From Sphingobacteriia bacterium (GTDB lineage: Bacteria; Bacteroidota; Bacteroidia; UBA7662): 15,095 nucleotides of DNA. Of the stretch, positions 8,275 to 15,095 are shown piece after piece. A program made the translations under genes and the position numbers. Every line of letters starts with the position of its first letter. Positions within the stretch are counted from its first letter, which is position 1. Location: the NCBI GenBank assembly GCA_009926245.1, contig RFPG01000006.1, positions 1 through 15,095 on the forward strand, in the 5' to 3' direction. The notes beneath the pieces were generated by a model. It was not told where the DNA came from and ran no database searches. It saw only the letters and a program-made list of their open reading frames with translations.

Positions 8275-9229
8275 TTCCTTCCCTCAAGCGCCGATTCAAT
8301 TACCTGGTATGACCGGCTTCTACCGGGGCAAGGTCCGGGATGTGTATTTCTTGGAAGATCGTCGGTTGGTGATGGTTGCCTCGGATCGTATTTCGGCCTT
8401 TGACGTGGTCCTGCCCGCGGCCATTCCCCGCAAAGGGGAGGTGCTCAACCGTACCGCCGCTTTTTTTCTAGAAAAAACCCGGGATTTGGTTCCCAACTGG
8501 TTGATTAGCAGCCCACACCCTCGTGTTTCCTACGGTTACCGCGCCGAACCTGTCGCGGTGGAGATGGTGGTCCGGGGTTACCTGTCCGGGCATGCTTGGC
8601 GTTGTTATAGGGACGGTGCCCGGACCCTCTGCGGGGTTCCGCTACCGGAGGGTCTGCGGGAGTCCGATTCGCTGGGTGCACCGATCATCACGCCCACCAC
8701 CAAAGCATCCCAAGGCCATGATCAAGATATTTCCCGGGAACAGATTTTGGAACAAGGGCTGGTCAGCGAAGAGCATTACCGCACCATGGAGCAATACGCT
8801 TTGGCCTTGTTTGAACGAGGTTCCAAGATGGCTTTGGAGCGCGGTTTAATTTTGGTGGATACCAAATACGAGTTTGGCCTTTGGGACGGAAAAGTCATCT
8901 TGATGGACGAAGTGCATACCCCCGATTCATCCCGTTACTTCTATGCAGAGCCCTACCAGGAATTGCAAGAAAGCGGGCAACCGCAGCAGCAGTTGTCCAA
9001 AGAGTTTGTTCGTCAATGGCTTATTGCCCATGGTTTTCAAGGTTTACCCGGACAACAAATACCGCCCATGACCCCGGAATGGGTTGAACAGATTAGTGCC
9101 CGATACCAAGAACTTTACCGTCAATTGACCGGTCAAGATCTGGGCCCATCGGATGCCCTGCAAGTCGGCCTGGAACCCACCGATTGGGTCAATGATTTTT
9201 TGGACTATCGTCGAACCCTGGACCTTTAA
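8267..9229 (+). CDS. purC: SAICAR synthetase (phosphoribosylaminoimidazole-succinocarboxamide synthase)
   Basis: PurC ligates aspartate to CAIR with ATP, giving SAICAR in purine synthesis. The 320-residue protein resembles the longer Bacteroidota form rather than the ~240-residue form of many bacteria. Seen in order: '[16 protein letters not shown]' (glycine-rich ATP loop), '[12 protein letters not shown]', '[14 protein letters not shown]', '[17 protein letters not shown]', '[10 protein letters not shown]', '[11 protein letters not shown]' and '[11 protein letters not shown]'. The ATG at 8267 overlaps the last eight bases of phoH; a longer frame starting at 8186 would translate the CCAAAA repeat as Lys-Thr repeats inside phoH and is rejected. 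No Shine-Dalgarno is visible, so coupling to phoH translation is likely. Roughly 30 residues after 'QLTGQ' form a tail I cannot match to the conserved core. The stop overlaps that of the convergent glsB-like gene. Confidence 0.96.
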   Translation: MPSSFPQAPIQLPGMTGFYRGKVRDVYFLEDRRLVMVASDRISAFDVVLPAAIPRKGEVLNRTAAFFLEKTRDLVPNWLISSPHPRVSYGYRAEPVAVEMVVRGYLSGHAWRCYRDGARTLCGVPLPEGLRESDSLGAPIITPTTKASQGHDQDISREQILEQGLVSEEHYRTMEQYALALFERGSKMALERGLILVDTKYEFGLWDGKVILMDEVHTPDSSRYFYAEPYQELQESGQPQQQLSKEFVRQWLIAHGFQGLPGQQIPPMTPEWVEQISARYQELYRQLTGQDLGPSDALQVGLEPTDWVNDFLDYRRTLDL

Positions 9230-10161
9230 TTCTCACGGGTAAAGCTCCCGATATGCCTTTCGATTTTGGAGGGGTTGATGTCGGCAATGGTTACCAAGAT
9301 CCCGGCTTCATCCACCCGACCAAAAGCGGCGTTGTGGGCAAAGCCAAAATACCGCATTGTCGAAGATAAGTTCATATAGGCCGGGAATAGAGGCGGAACC
9401 CGGGTTCCCCAATGTTGGGTTTTTTTGTGGAGCTGGGCCAAGGCTTTTTCGTAATCCAAACCGTTCCAGGTCTCCTTGAAGGCGTCGGTTTGGGAAAGAT
9501 CCAAGGCAAATTCTTGGCGGGGGAGCACCCATCTGTCGGGATCGGTAAAGAAATGATTCAAGAAACTGTGAAGGCAAACCAGGGCCTCATGGGGGTAATC
9601 GTCATAGACCGTGACTTTGCCGTAGAGGTAACGGATATCTTCCCTGACCACTGACAAGGCCCCCAAGCCATCCCATAAATTGTCCAAGGCAAAGATGCCT
9701 TTGCGGTAGGGGCCTTCGGGTTGATAATCCGGAGCCACAAAAGCCCGTCCCAATTCGAGGGTGTAGGGTAACACATGATTGCAAAAATCCGGGCTGAACG
9801 AAAAAATGGAATTCGAGGAAAGTCGAAAATCCCCTTGGGCGTCCGGTCCCGTTTTGCGGCATTCTACAAAGCGGTAGGCGGCCATGATTTGCCTGTTTTC
9901 CGGGTCCCAAACCAGCAATTGTTCGTAGCCGTCGGGTTCCAAATCGTAGGCATCCAGATCGCAGGCTTTGCCGGTCCCTCCTCCTTCGGCCCGAAAACAG
10001 AGCTCGCGAAGTCGGCCGATTTCTTGTAGACAGGCCGGCGCATTTGCTGCATTCACCACATAAAGCAGGTTGTTGCCTTTGTTGGTTGTACGAAGCAGGC
10101 GTTCAGGGACTAATTCTGCCTCGAGCGTTGCAGGGTCTTGGGCGTTAATGAGGGTCTGCAT
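9226..10161 (-). CDS. glsB: GlsB/OlsB-type N-acyltransferase (glycine-lipid synthesis, predicted)
   Basis: Members of this GNAT-fold 'hemolysin' family transfer a 3-hydroxyacyl chain from ACP to an amino acid; OlsB uses ornithine and Bacteroides GlsB uses glycine, making the lyso form of the lipid. This 311-residue protein starts at the ATG ending at 10161; an in-frame extension to 10251 lies inside glsA and is rejected. Conserved stretches are '[12 protein letters not shown]' (25-36), '[19 protein letters not shown]' (48-66), 'QLLVWDPE', '[13 protein letters not shown]' (135-147), '[15 protein letters not shown]' (155-169), '[11 protein letters not shown]', and near the end '[18 protein letters not shown]'. 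These resemble the Bacteroidota GlsB proteins as I remember them. It overlaps the 3' end of glsA by 17 bases. Glycine as substrate is inference from family and from the glyA neighbour; another amino acid is possible. Confidence 0.82.
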   Translation of the reverse strand: MQTLINAQDPATLEAELVPERLLRTTNKGNNLLYVVNAANAPACLQEIGRLRELCFRAEGGGTGKACDLDAYDLEPDGYEQLLVWDPENRQIMAAYRFVECRKTGPDAQGDFRLSSNSIFSFSPDFCNHVLPYTLELGRAFVAPDYQPEGPYRKGIFALDNLWDGLGALSVVREDIRYLYGKVTVYDDYPHEALVCLHSFLNHFFTDPDRWVLPRQEFALDLSQTDAFKETWNGLDYEKALAQLHKKTQHWGTRVPPLFPAYMNLSSTMRYFGFAHNAAFGRVDEAGILVTIADINPSKIERHIGSFTREN

Positions 10162-10984
10162 AGGATGGGTTTGTGGGCTTGGTTGGAGCCAGGCTGTAAA
10201 CAAGATCGCGAAGACGCTGCGTCCAGACTTGATCTCCTTCACCGTTCGCAAGGTGGTCGGGCAAAACCGGGGCCCCCAAATGCAAAGTCACCTGGCTACC
10301 GCGCAGGCGGTACATTTCGTCCGGCAAGAATAGCATCTCGATATTGGCATGGATGCCCAATCGTTTGCGCCAAGTATAGGTTTGATAAAAACGCTCCGAT
10401 AGACGTCCTTCGATGTAAAGGGGTATCACGGGTAATTTGTGTTTGCGTGCCAAGGTGACGGCCGTTTTTCTCCACTCCAAATCTCGGATTTCCCCGTTCA
10501 GTCGTCTGGAAACCAAACCGGAAGGAAACACGATGATGCCGTAACCAGCGGCAATTTTGTCGTGCAGAATTTTGAGATGATCCCGGGATTGGCTTCCGTG
10601 TTTGTTGACAGGAATAAAGAGACCTTCCAAAGGCCGGACCTGCATCATGATATCGTTGCTAAGGGAGGCAAAACGATCCCTCACTTGGCCCATTACATCG
10701 TACATGGCAAGGCCGTCCAAGCCACCCAGCGGATGATTGGCCACCAAAACAAAGGCCCCCTGGGTTGGGAGGTGCTCCAGACCACGGACCGCAACCTTGA
10801 CCCCAAAATACCGCAAAACTTCCCGGGCAAAGGGCAGATCACGCAAATGACCGAATTCAGCCAAAAAGGCATTGATTTCATCTTGGTGTATCAGCCGCTC
10901 AAGGATTTTGAACAGCCACGACGGTATCCAGCGGGCCAGTCCGGGGTTTTTGGCCTGGAAGGCCGCACGGAGGTCGATTTTCAT
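10145..10984 (-). CDS. glsA: GlsA/PlsC-type O-acyltransferase (glycine-lipid synthesis, predicted)
   Basis: A 279-residue lysophosphatidic-acid-acyltransferase-like protein. In the glycine- and ornithine-lipid pathways the partner of GlsB/OlsB esterifies the 3-hydroxyl of the first acyl chain with a second fatty acid at the membrane. Visible motifs are 'VANHPLGGLDG' (81-91) with His84 and Asp90, 'LEGLFIPVNKHGSQSRD' (119-135) and 'FPSGLVSRR' (153-161), then 'LPVIPLYIEGR'. The catalytic motif reads His-x5-Asp rather than the textbook His-x4-Asp of PlsC, which I believe is a feature of this hemolysin-like branch. No long hydrophobic helix is obvious. The start is 14 bases after the glyA stop and the end overlaps glsB by 17 bases, so all three are likely one transcript. 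An ordinary phospholipid acyltransferase is the alternative, but pairing with GlsB favours the aminolipid role. Confidence 0.8.
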   Translation of the reverse strand: MKIDLRAAFQAKNPGLARWIPSWLFKILERLIHQDEINAFLAEFGHLRDLPFAREVLRYFGVKVAVRGLEHLPTQGAFVLVANHPLGGLDGLAMYDVMGQVRDRFASLSNDIMMQVRPLEGLFIPVNKHGSQSRDHLKILHDKIAAGYGIIVFPSGLVSRRLNGEIRDLEWRKTAVTLARKHKLPVIPLYIEGRLSERFYQTYTWRKRLGIHANIEMLFLPDEMYRLRGSQVTLHLGAPVLPDHLANGEGDQVWTQRLRDLVYSLAPTKPTNPSYADPH

Positions 10985-10998
10985 AGCCCTCAGGCTCT

Positions 10999-12270
10999 TT
11001 AGGTTGCGAACAATGGGAAGGTGGGGGCAAAGGCTTGGACTTCCTTTCCAACCGCTTCGGCGACCGCGGCATCCTGGTGATGGCCGATCACCCGATCAAT
11101 CCAATCGGCTATTTTTTCCATATCCCCTTCGTTCATACCCCGGGTGGTAACAGCCGCGGTCCCCAAGCGTATGCCGCTGGTGACCATCGGGGATGCGGTA
11201 TCAAAGGGGACCATGTTTTTGTTGATGGTGATATGGGCCCTTCCCAAGGCCTGCTCGGCCTGCTTGCCAGTGCATGATTTGTTACGAAGATCGATGAGCA
11301 TGAGGTGATTATCTGTCCCACCGGAAATCAGGTGGTAACCTCGGTTCACCATCGCGGTTGCCAGGGCGATGGCGTTGCGACGAACCCGGATGGTATAATC
11401 TTTGAAGGAAGGTTGCAAGGCCTCCCCAAAAGCTACGGCCTTGGCGGCAATAATATGCTCCAGCGGTCCGCCTTGGGTTCCAGGAAAAACCCCGGAATCC
11501 AAAAGCGAGGAAAGAGAACGCAATTCACCCTTGGGGTTCCGCAGGTTCCAAGGATTGGGTTGGTCTTCCCCCATCATGATGATGCCTCCTCGGGGTCCCC
11601 GCAGAGTTTTGTGAGTGGTGGAGGTCACGATATGGCAGTGCGGAAAGGGATGGTTTAGCAAACCGGTGGCAATCAACCCCGAGGGGTGCGAGATGTCGGC
11701 CATGAGCAGGGCTCCAACTTCATCGGCGATGCGACGAAGGCGCGCATAATCCCAATCCCTAGGATAGGCCGACGCCCCGCAAATGATGAGCTTGGGTTGC
11801 ACTTCTTTGGCTTTTTGGGCCACCCGATCCCAATCGATGCACCCGGTTTCCTGTTCCACCCCGTAGAAATGCGCCTTGTAAAGTTTGCCCGAATAATTGA
11901 CCGGTGAACCGTGGGTCAAGTGTCCTCCGTGGCTGAGGTCAAATCCCAAAATGGCGTCGCCAGGTTGGAGCACGGCCAGCATAACAGCCGCGTTGGCTTG
12001 GGCTCCCGAATGGGGTTGGACATTGGCCCAAGAAGCCCCAAAAAGTTGGCAAAGCCGGTCGATGGCGATTTGTTCGATTTGATCGACAATTTCGCAACCA
12101 CCGTAATAGCGTTTTCCCGGAAGTCCTTCGGCGTATTTGTTGGTCAGAATGGAGCCGGCGGCTTCCATGACCTGATCGGAGACATAATTTTCGGAGGCAA
12201 TCAATTCAAGGCCAATGCGTTGGCGTTTTTCTTCGGCTTGGATAAGGTCCGCCAGGAGGGTATCGTTCAT
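10999..12270 (-). CDS. glyA: Serine hydroxymethyltransferase
   Basis: GlyA converts serine and tetrahydrofolate to glycine and 5,10-methylene-tetrahydrofolate, the main cellular source of glycine and one-carbon units; it uses pyridoxal phosphate in the cytoplasm. The 423-residue length and motifs fit: '[11 protein letters not shown]' (21-31), '[15 protein letters not shown]' (46-60), '[11 protein letters not shown]' (83-93), '[11 protein letters not shown]' (165-175), '[13 protein letters not shown]' (191-203) and '[14 protein letters not shown]' (216-229), where Lys221 binds the cofactor. The ATG ending at 12270 gives the standard N-terminus. It follows galE after 47 bases and is 14 bases ahead of the glsA-like gene, so it can provide glycine to the lipid pathway downstream as well as to purine synthesis. 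Nothing is broken or missing. Confidence 0.97.
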   Translation of the reverse strand: MNDTLLADLIQAEEKRQRIGLELIASENYVSDQVMEAAGSILTNKYAEGLPGKRYYGGCEIVDQIEQIAIDRLCQLFGASWANVQPHSGAQANAAVMLAVLQPGDAILGFDLSHGGHLTHGSPVNYSGKLYKAHFYGVEQETGCIDWDRVAQKAKEVQPKLIICGASAYPRDWDYARLRRIADEVGALLMADISHPSGLIATGLLNHPFPHCHIVTSTTHKTLRGPRGGIIMMGEDQPNPWNLRNPKGELRSLSSLLDSGVFPGTQGGPLEHIIAAKAVAFGEALQPSFKDYTIRVRRNAIALATAMVNRGYHLISGGTDNHLMLIDLRNKSCTGKQAEQALGRAHITINKNMVPFDTASPMVTSGIRLGTAAVTTRGMNEGDMEKIADWIDRVIGHHQDAAVAEAVGKEVQAFAPTFPLFAT

Positions 12271-12305
12271 AGGGGTCGTTAAAAGATCGTAGGAAGCGGA
12301 ATGTA

Positions 12306-12313
12306 CAAATTGA
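12306..12313 (-). promoter_or_regulatory. Weak promoter-like box in the galE-glyA gap
   Basis: The 47-base gap between galE and glyA (12271-12317) reads TCAATTTG on the minus strand, one mismatch from TAnnTTTG, 35 bases before the glyA ATG. No clear -33 element or terminator hairpin is visible. If real it would allow glyA-glsA-glsB to be expressed apart from pyrB-rfbA-galE. This is the largest gap within the minus-strand run. Confidence 0.22.
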
Positions 12314-12317
12314 TTGG

Positions 12318-13367
12318 TTATAACACAGGATCAGATGCTTGGTTTTGTTCCCAGACCCAAGCGGTCCGCATCATGTCTTCGAGGCTGTATTGAATTTTCC
12401 AGCCCAAATCTTGAGTAGCTCGCTGGTTGTTGGCATAAACTGCGATCACATCGCCGGGGCGCCGGGGGCCGTAGGACCAAGGAAGTTGTAGTTGATTCAC
12501 CGATTCAAAGGCTTGGATCATCTCCAAGACGGTTTGTCCCACGCCGGTTCCTAGATTAAAAACAGACCAGGGTCCGGCTGGTTTTGCGTTTTGTTCCAGG
12601 TAACGCACCGCATCGACATGGGCCTGGGCAATATCGCAAACATGGATGTAATCGCGTAGGCAGGTTCCGTCCCGGGTTGGATAGTCGTTCCCAAAGACGG
12701 TGAGCTGCTTGCGCAGCCCCATGGCCGTTTGGGTAATGTAGGGCACCAAGTTATCGGGAACTCCGACGGTGCATTCCCCCAATCGCCCGGATGGATGGGC
12801 CCCTACCGGGTTAAAATAGCGCAAGGCCACCACGCGTTGCCCGGCGGTGCGGGCCGGGGTTCCGGAGAGGACCCAGTCACGGAGAAGCGCCTCGCCGACG
12901 GCCTTGGTACGCCCGTAGGGTGATTCGGTTTCCAGCAAGGGGGAATCCTCGGTGACCGGAATTTGTTCCGGATTTCCGTAAACGGTGCAGCTCGATGAAA
13001 AGACCAAGCCGGGTATGCCGTGTTCTTCGCAGGCCTTCATCAAATTCATTTGCCCTACCAGGTTATTTTGAAAGTAGAACAAGGGATGTTGGGTGGATTC
13101 ACCCACCGCCTTGAAGGCCGCAAAATGAATAACACAAGAAATATCTCGCTCTTGCTCCAAGACCTTGGCTAGCTCATTCTTTTGGGTTAGATCGGCCTGG
13201 TATTGTCGGTAATCTTTTTGGGCGATGTCCCGGATTCGATCCGCGATGGCCGGTTTGGAGCGGCTGTAATTGTCCACCCCAACCACCGTATAACCTGCTT
13301 GGAGCAGGGCAACGACGGTATGGGAACCAATGTACCCGGTGCTTCCGGTCAACAGAACCTTGGGCAT
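12318..13367 (-). CDS. galE: UDP-glucose 4-epimerase
   Basis: GalE interconverts UDP-glucose and UDP-galactose using tightly bound NAD+, serving galactose use and polysaccharide or LPS synthesis. The 349-residue protein is an extended short-chain dehydrogenase: '[12 protein letters not shown]' (5-16) binds NAD, '[13 protein letters not shown]' (79-91) is the GalE-specific version of the conserved Ala motif, 'SSSCTVYG' (124-131) carries the catalytic Ser, and 'SPYGRTK' gives Tyr151 and Lys155. '[14 protein letters not shown]', '[14 protein letters not shown]' and 'FNLGTGVG' complete the GalE signature, and '[14 protein letters not shown]' the C-terminal sugar-binding region. The start is three bases after the rfbA stop, so the two nucleotide-sugar genes are certainly expressed together. 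The exact UDP-sugar preference (glucose or N-acetylglucosamine) cannot be read from motifs alone. Confidence 0.95.
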   Translation of the reverse strand: MPKVLLTGSTGYIGSHTVVALLQAGYTVVGVDNYSRSKPAIADRIRDIAQKDYRQYQADLTQKNELAKVLEQERDISCVIHFAAFKAVGESTQHPLFYFQNNLVGQMNLMKACEEHGIPGLVFSSSCTVYGNPEQIPVTEDSPLLETESPYGRTKAVGEALLRDWVLSGTPARTAGQRVVALRYFNPVGAHPSGRLGECTVGVPDNLVPYITQTAMGLRKQLTVFGNDYPTRDGTCLRDYIHVCDIAQAHVDAVRYLEQNAKPAGPWSVFNLGTGVGQTVLEMIQAFESVNQLQLPWSYGPRRPGDVIAVYANNQRATQDLGWKIQYSLEDMMRTAWVWEQNQASDPVL

Positions 13368-13370
13368 GGG

Positions 13371-14237
13371 CTAGGGGCGCAATAGTTGGAGGAGGTATTG
13401 GCCGTAGCCGGATTTGATCAGGGGTTGGGCCACCGCACGCAGTCCTTCATCATCAATAAAGCCCATTCTCCAGGCGATTTCTTCGATGCATCCGATTTTG
13501 AGACCTTGACGCTCTTCAATGACTTGTACAAATTGTCCGGCCTGCATTAACGATGCAAAGGTGCCCGTATCCAGCCAAGCGGTTCCCCGATCCAGTACCT
13601 GGACCTTGAGCCGACCTTGGGCCAAGTAGTGCCGGTTGATATCCGTGATTTCGTATTCGCCTCTAGCGGATGGTTGCAGGTTACGGGCAATTTCGACCAC
13701 GTTTTCGTCGTAGAAATACAAACCGGGTACGGCGTAATTCGATTTGGGTTTGGCTGGTTTTTCTTCGATGCTGAGGGCCCGGCCTTCGGCATCAAATTCA
13801 ACAACCCCGTAACGCTCTGGATCGTTGACATGGTAAGCAAAAACCACGCCACCTTCGGGATCCGAATGCGAAGCCAGTAAACGACTCAGTCCGGATCCAT
13901 AAAAAATATTATCCCCCAATACCAGGGCGGATTTGTTGTTACCAATAAAGTCCGCTCCCAAAACAAAGGCCTGGGCCAAACCATTGGGAACCTCTTGAAC
14001 ACAATATTCAAAACGACACCCAATCCGCGACCCGTCCCCCAGCAGTCTTTCGAAGGAGGGGAGGTCCTGGGGGGTTGAAATAATCAAAATTTCCCGGATT
14101 CCTGCCATCATCAGGACCGAAATAGGGTAGTACACCATGGGCTTGTCGTAGACCGGCATCAGCTGTTTGCTGGTGGCCAAGGTCAAAGGGTGCAATCGAG
14201 TTCCGGATCCACCGGCCAAAACAATACCTTTCATCAT
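13371..14237 (-). CDS. rfbA: Glucose-1-phosphate thymidylyltransferase
   Basis: RfbA (RmlA) joins dTTP and glucose-1-phosphate to give dTDP-glucose, the first step towards dTDP-rhamnose and related deoxysugars for surface polysaccharides. The 288-residue length is typical. Motifs are '[16 protein letters not shown]' (4-19), '[18 protein letters not shown]' (23-40), 'VLGDNIFYG' (about 106-114), '[17 protein letters not shown]', '[19 protein letters not shown]', '[10 protein letters not shown]' and '[10 protein letters not shown]'. The ATG ending at 14237 overlaps the pyrB stop by one base (TGATG), and a second ATG follows immediately at 14234, so the start is ambiguous by one residue. rfbB, rfbC and rfbD are not in the window; galE follows instead, so the pathway's later steps must be elsewhere. 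Confidence 0.95.
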   Translation of the reverse strand: MMKGIVLAGGSGTRLHPLTLATSKQLMPVYDKPMVYYPISVLMMAGIREILIISTPQDLPSFERLLGDGSRIGCRFEYCVQEVPNGLAQAFVLGADFIGNNKSALVLGDNIFYGSGLSRLLASHSDPEGGVVFAYHVNDPERYGVVEFDAEGRALSIEEKPAKPKSNYAVPGLYFYDENVVEIARNLQPSARGEYEITDINRHYLAQGRLKVQVLDRGTAWLDTGTFASLMQAGQFVQVIEERQGLKIGCIEEIAWRMGFIDDEGLRAVAQPLIKSGYGQYLLQLLRP

Positions 14238-15095
14238 CAGGAAATAGGGTTACGAATTTGATCAGCCAGAAGATAGAGGACGGCCATCCGTACGGCCACA
14301 CCGTTTTCGACCTGCTGTAAAATCACGGAATGCGGACCATCGGCCACATCGGATTGGATTTCTACACCGCGATTGATAGGGCCCGGGTGCATGATCACGA
14401 GGGGATGGGATAGCTTTTGGAGACGGGCCTTGTTGATCCCAAAATACAGGGCGTATTCTCGCAGGGAGGGAAGGTACCGGATGGCTTGTCTTTCGTGCTG
14501 TATGCGCAGAACGTTGGCGACATCGCACCATTCCAGGGCTTCGTCCAAACGCTGCATAACAGGGAATCCCATTTCTTCCAGATGGGGAGGCAACAACGTT
14601 GCCGGCCCCGTGACCCGGACTTCGGCTCCCAATTTGCGCAAACAAAAGAGATTGGACATGGCGACCCGCGAATGCAGGATATCGCCCACCATCAAGACTT
14701 TGACACCGCGCAGGCGCCCCATCTTCTGACGTATGGTAAAGGCATCCAGCAGGGCCTGGGTAGGGTGCTCGTGGGCCCCATCGCCGGCATTGATAATACG
14801 GGCATCGACCCGGTCAGCCAGGTATCGACAGGTACCGGCATGGGCATGGCGCACCACCAGCATATCGATCTTCATGGCGAGAATATTGCGGACCGTATCG
14901 CTCAGGGTTTCGCCTTTGGATACGGAGCTCCCGCTGCTCGAAAAATTCACCACATCGGCCGATAGGCGTTTCTCGGCCAATTCAAAGGAGAGTCGGGTCC
15001 GGGTGGAGTTCTCAAAAAAGAGGTTGGCGATGGTCAAATCTCTCAGCGAGGGAACTTTGCGCACCGGCCGGTAAAGGACTTCCAGAAATTGTTCG
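14237..15095 (-). CDS. pyrB: Aspartate carbamoyltransferase catalytic subunit, 5'-truncated by window edge
   Basis: PyrB condenses carbamoyl phosphate and aspartate into N-carbamoyl-aspartate, the committed pyrimidine step. About 285 residues are present and the frame stays open to the window end. Codons beyond 15064 continue the family pattern ('[17 protein letters not shown]'), so the GTG ending at 15064 is not the start and roughly 20-25 residues are missing. Visible are the carbamoyl-phosphate motif '[19 protein letters not shown]', '[11 protein letters not shown]' with the active-site Lys from the neighbouring subunit, '[12 protein letters not shown]', '[12 protein letters not shown]', and near the end '[12 protein letters not shown]'. 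No regulatory subunit gene pyrI is seen. The stop overlaps the rfbA start (TGATG), implying coupled translation. Any attenuator or PyrR site would lie outside the window. Confidence 0.96.
   Translation of the reverse strand, partial: EQFLEVLYRPVRKVPSLRDLTIANLFFENSTRTRLSFELAEKRLSADVVNFSSSGSSVSKGETLSDTVRNILAMKIDMLVVRHAHAGTCRYLADRVDARIINAGDGAHEHPTQALLDAFTIRQKMGRLRGVKVLMVGDILHSRVAMSNLFCLRKLGAEVRVTGPATLLPPHLEEMGFPVMQRLDEALEWCDVANVLRIQHERQAIRYLPSLREYALYFGINKARLQKLSHPLVIMHPGPINRGVEIQSDVADGPHSVILQQVENGVAVRMAVLYLLADQIRNPIS

Noticed and set aside
10439..11002. 187-codon open frame on the plus strand opposite glsA
   Set aside because: Antisense to a gene with clear acyltransferase motifs; no recognisable family or start signals.
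14417..14965. 182-codon open frame on the plus strand opposite pyrB
   Set aside because: Antisense to a strongly conserved enzyme; its openness is explained by the codon bias of pyrB.

Overview
The window looks like chromosomal core-genome DNA from a member of the Bacteroidota. The evidence is the sequence style of several proteins: a SAICAR synthetase of the Bacteroidota type, a GlsB/GlsA-like glycine-lipid acyltransferase pair, and a VWA membrane protein ending in an 'LLGAEW' transmembrane tail. Two exact matches to the Bacteroidota promoter box TAnnTTTG lie in short gaps, and clear Shine-Dalgarno sequences are lacking. Base composition by eye is balanced to slightly GC-rich, unusual for many Flavobacteriia, so I do not name a genus. 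Coding density is very high: the largest gap is 82 bases, and I see no RNA genes, insertion sequences, CRISPR arrays or prophage genes.

Layout. (1) 1-2676, plus strand: the 3' part of carA, then eno and an ftsB/divIC-like division gene. (2) 2678-7209, minus strand, read right to left: a SAM hydroxide adenosyltransferase-like gene (DUF62), fabG, a large VWA-domain inner-membrane protein and an unknown lipoprotein, tightly spaced and probably one operon. (3) 7210-7272: the only divergent gap, with a good promoter candidate for unit 2. (4) 7273-9229, plus strand: phoH overlapping purC, with a CCAAAA tandem repeat in the last codons of phoH just before the purC start. (5) 9226-15095, minus strand, read right to left: pyrB (5' end beyond the window), rfbA, galE, glyA, glsA and glsB, with gaps of 47 bases or less and several overlaps. 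Both convergent junctions (2676/2678 and 9226-9229) have essentially no intergenic DNA.

Themes. Nucleotide synthesis is represented by carA and pyrB (first two pyrimidine steps) and purC (purine step), with glyA supplying glycine and one-carbon units. Envelope functions are represented by fabG (fatty acids), rfbA and galE (nucleotide sugars), glsA/glsB (aminolipid), the VWA protein, the lipoprotein and FtsB. The most interesting arrangement is glyA directly ahead of the acyltransferase pair that probably makes glycine lipids. I found no convincing undescribed defence, mobile or RNA system; most of the window is ordinary housekeeping DNA with a few local oddities.
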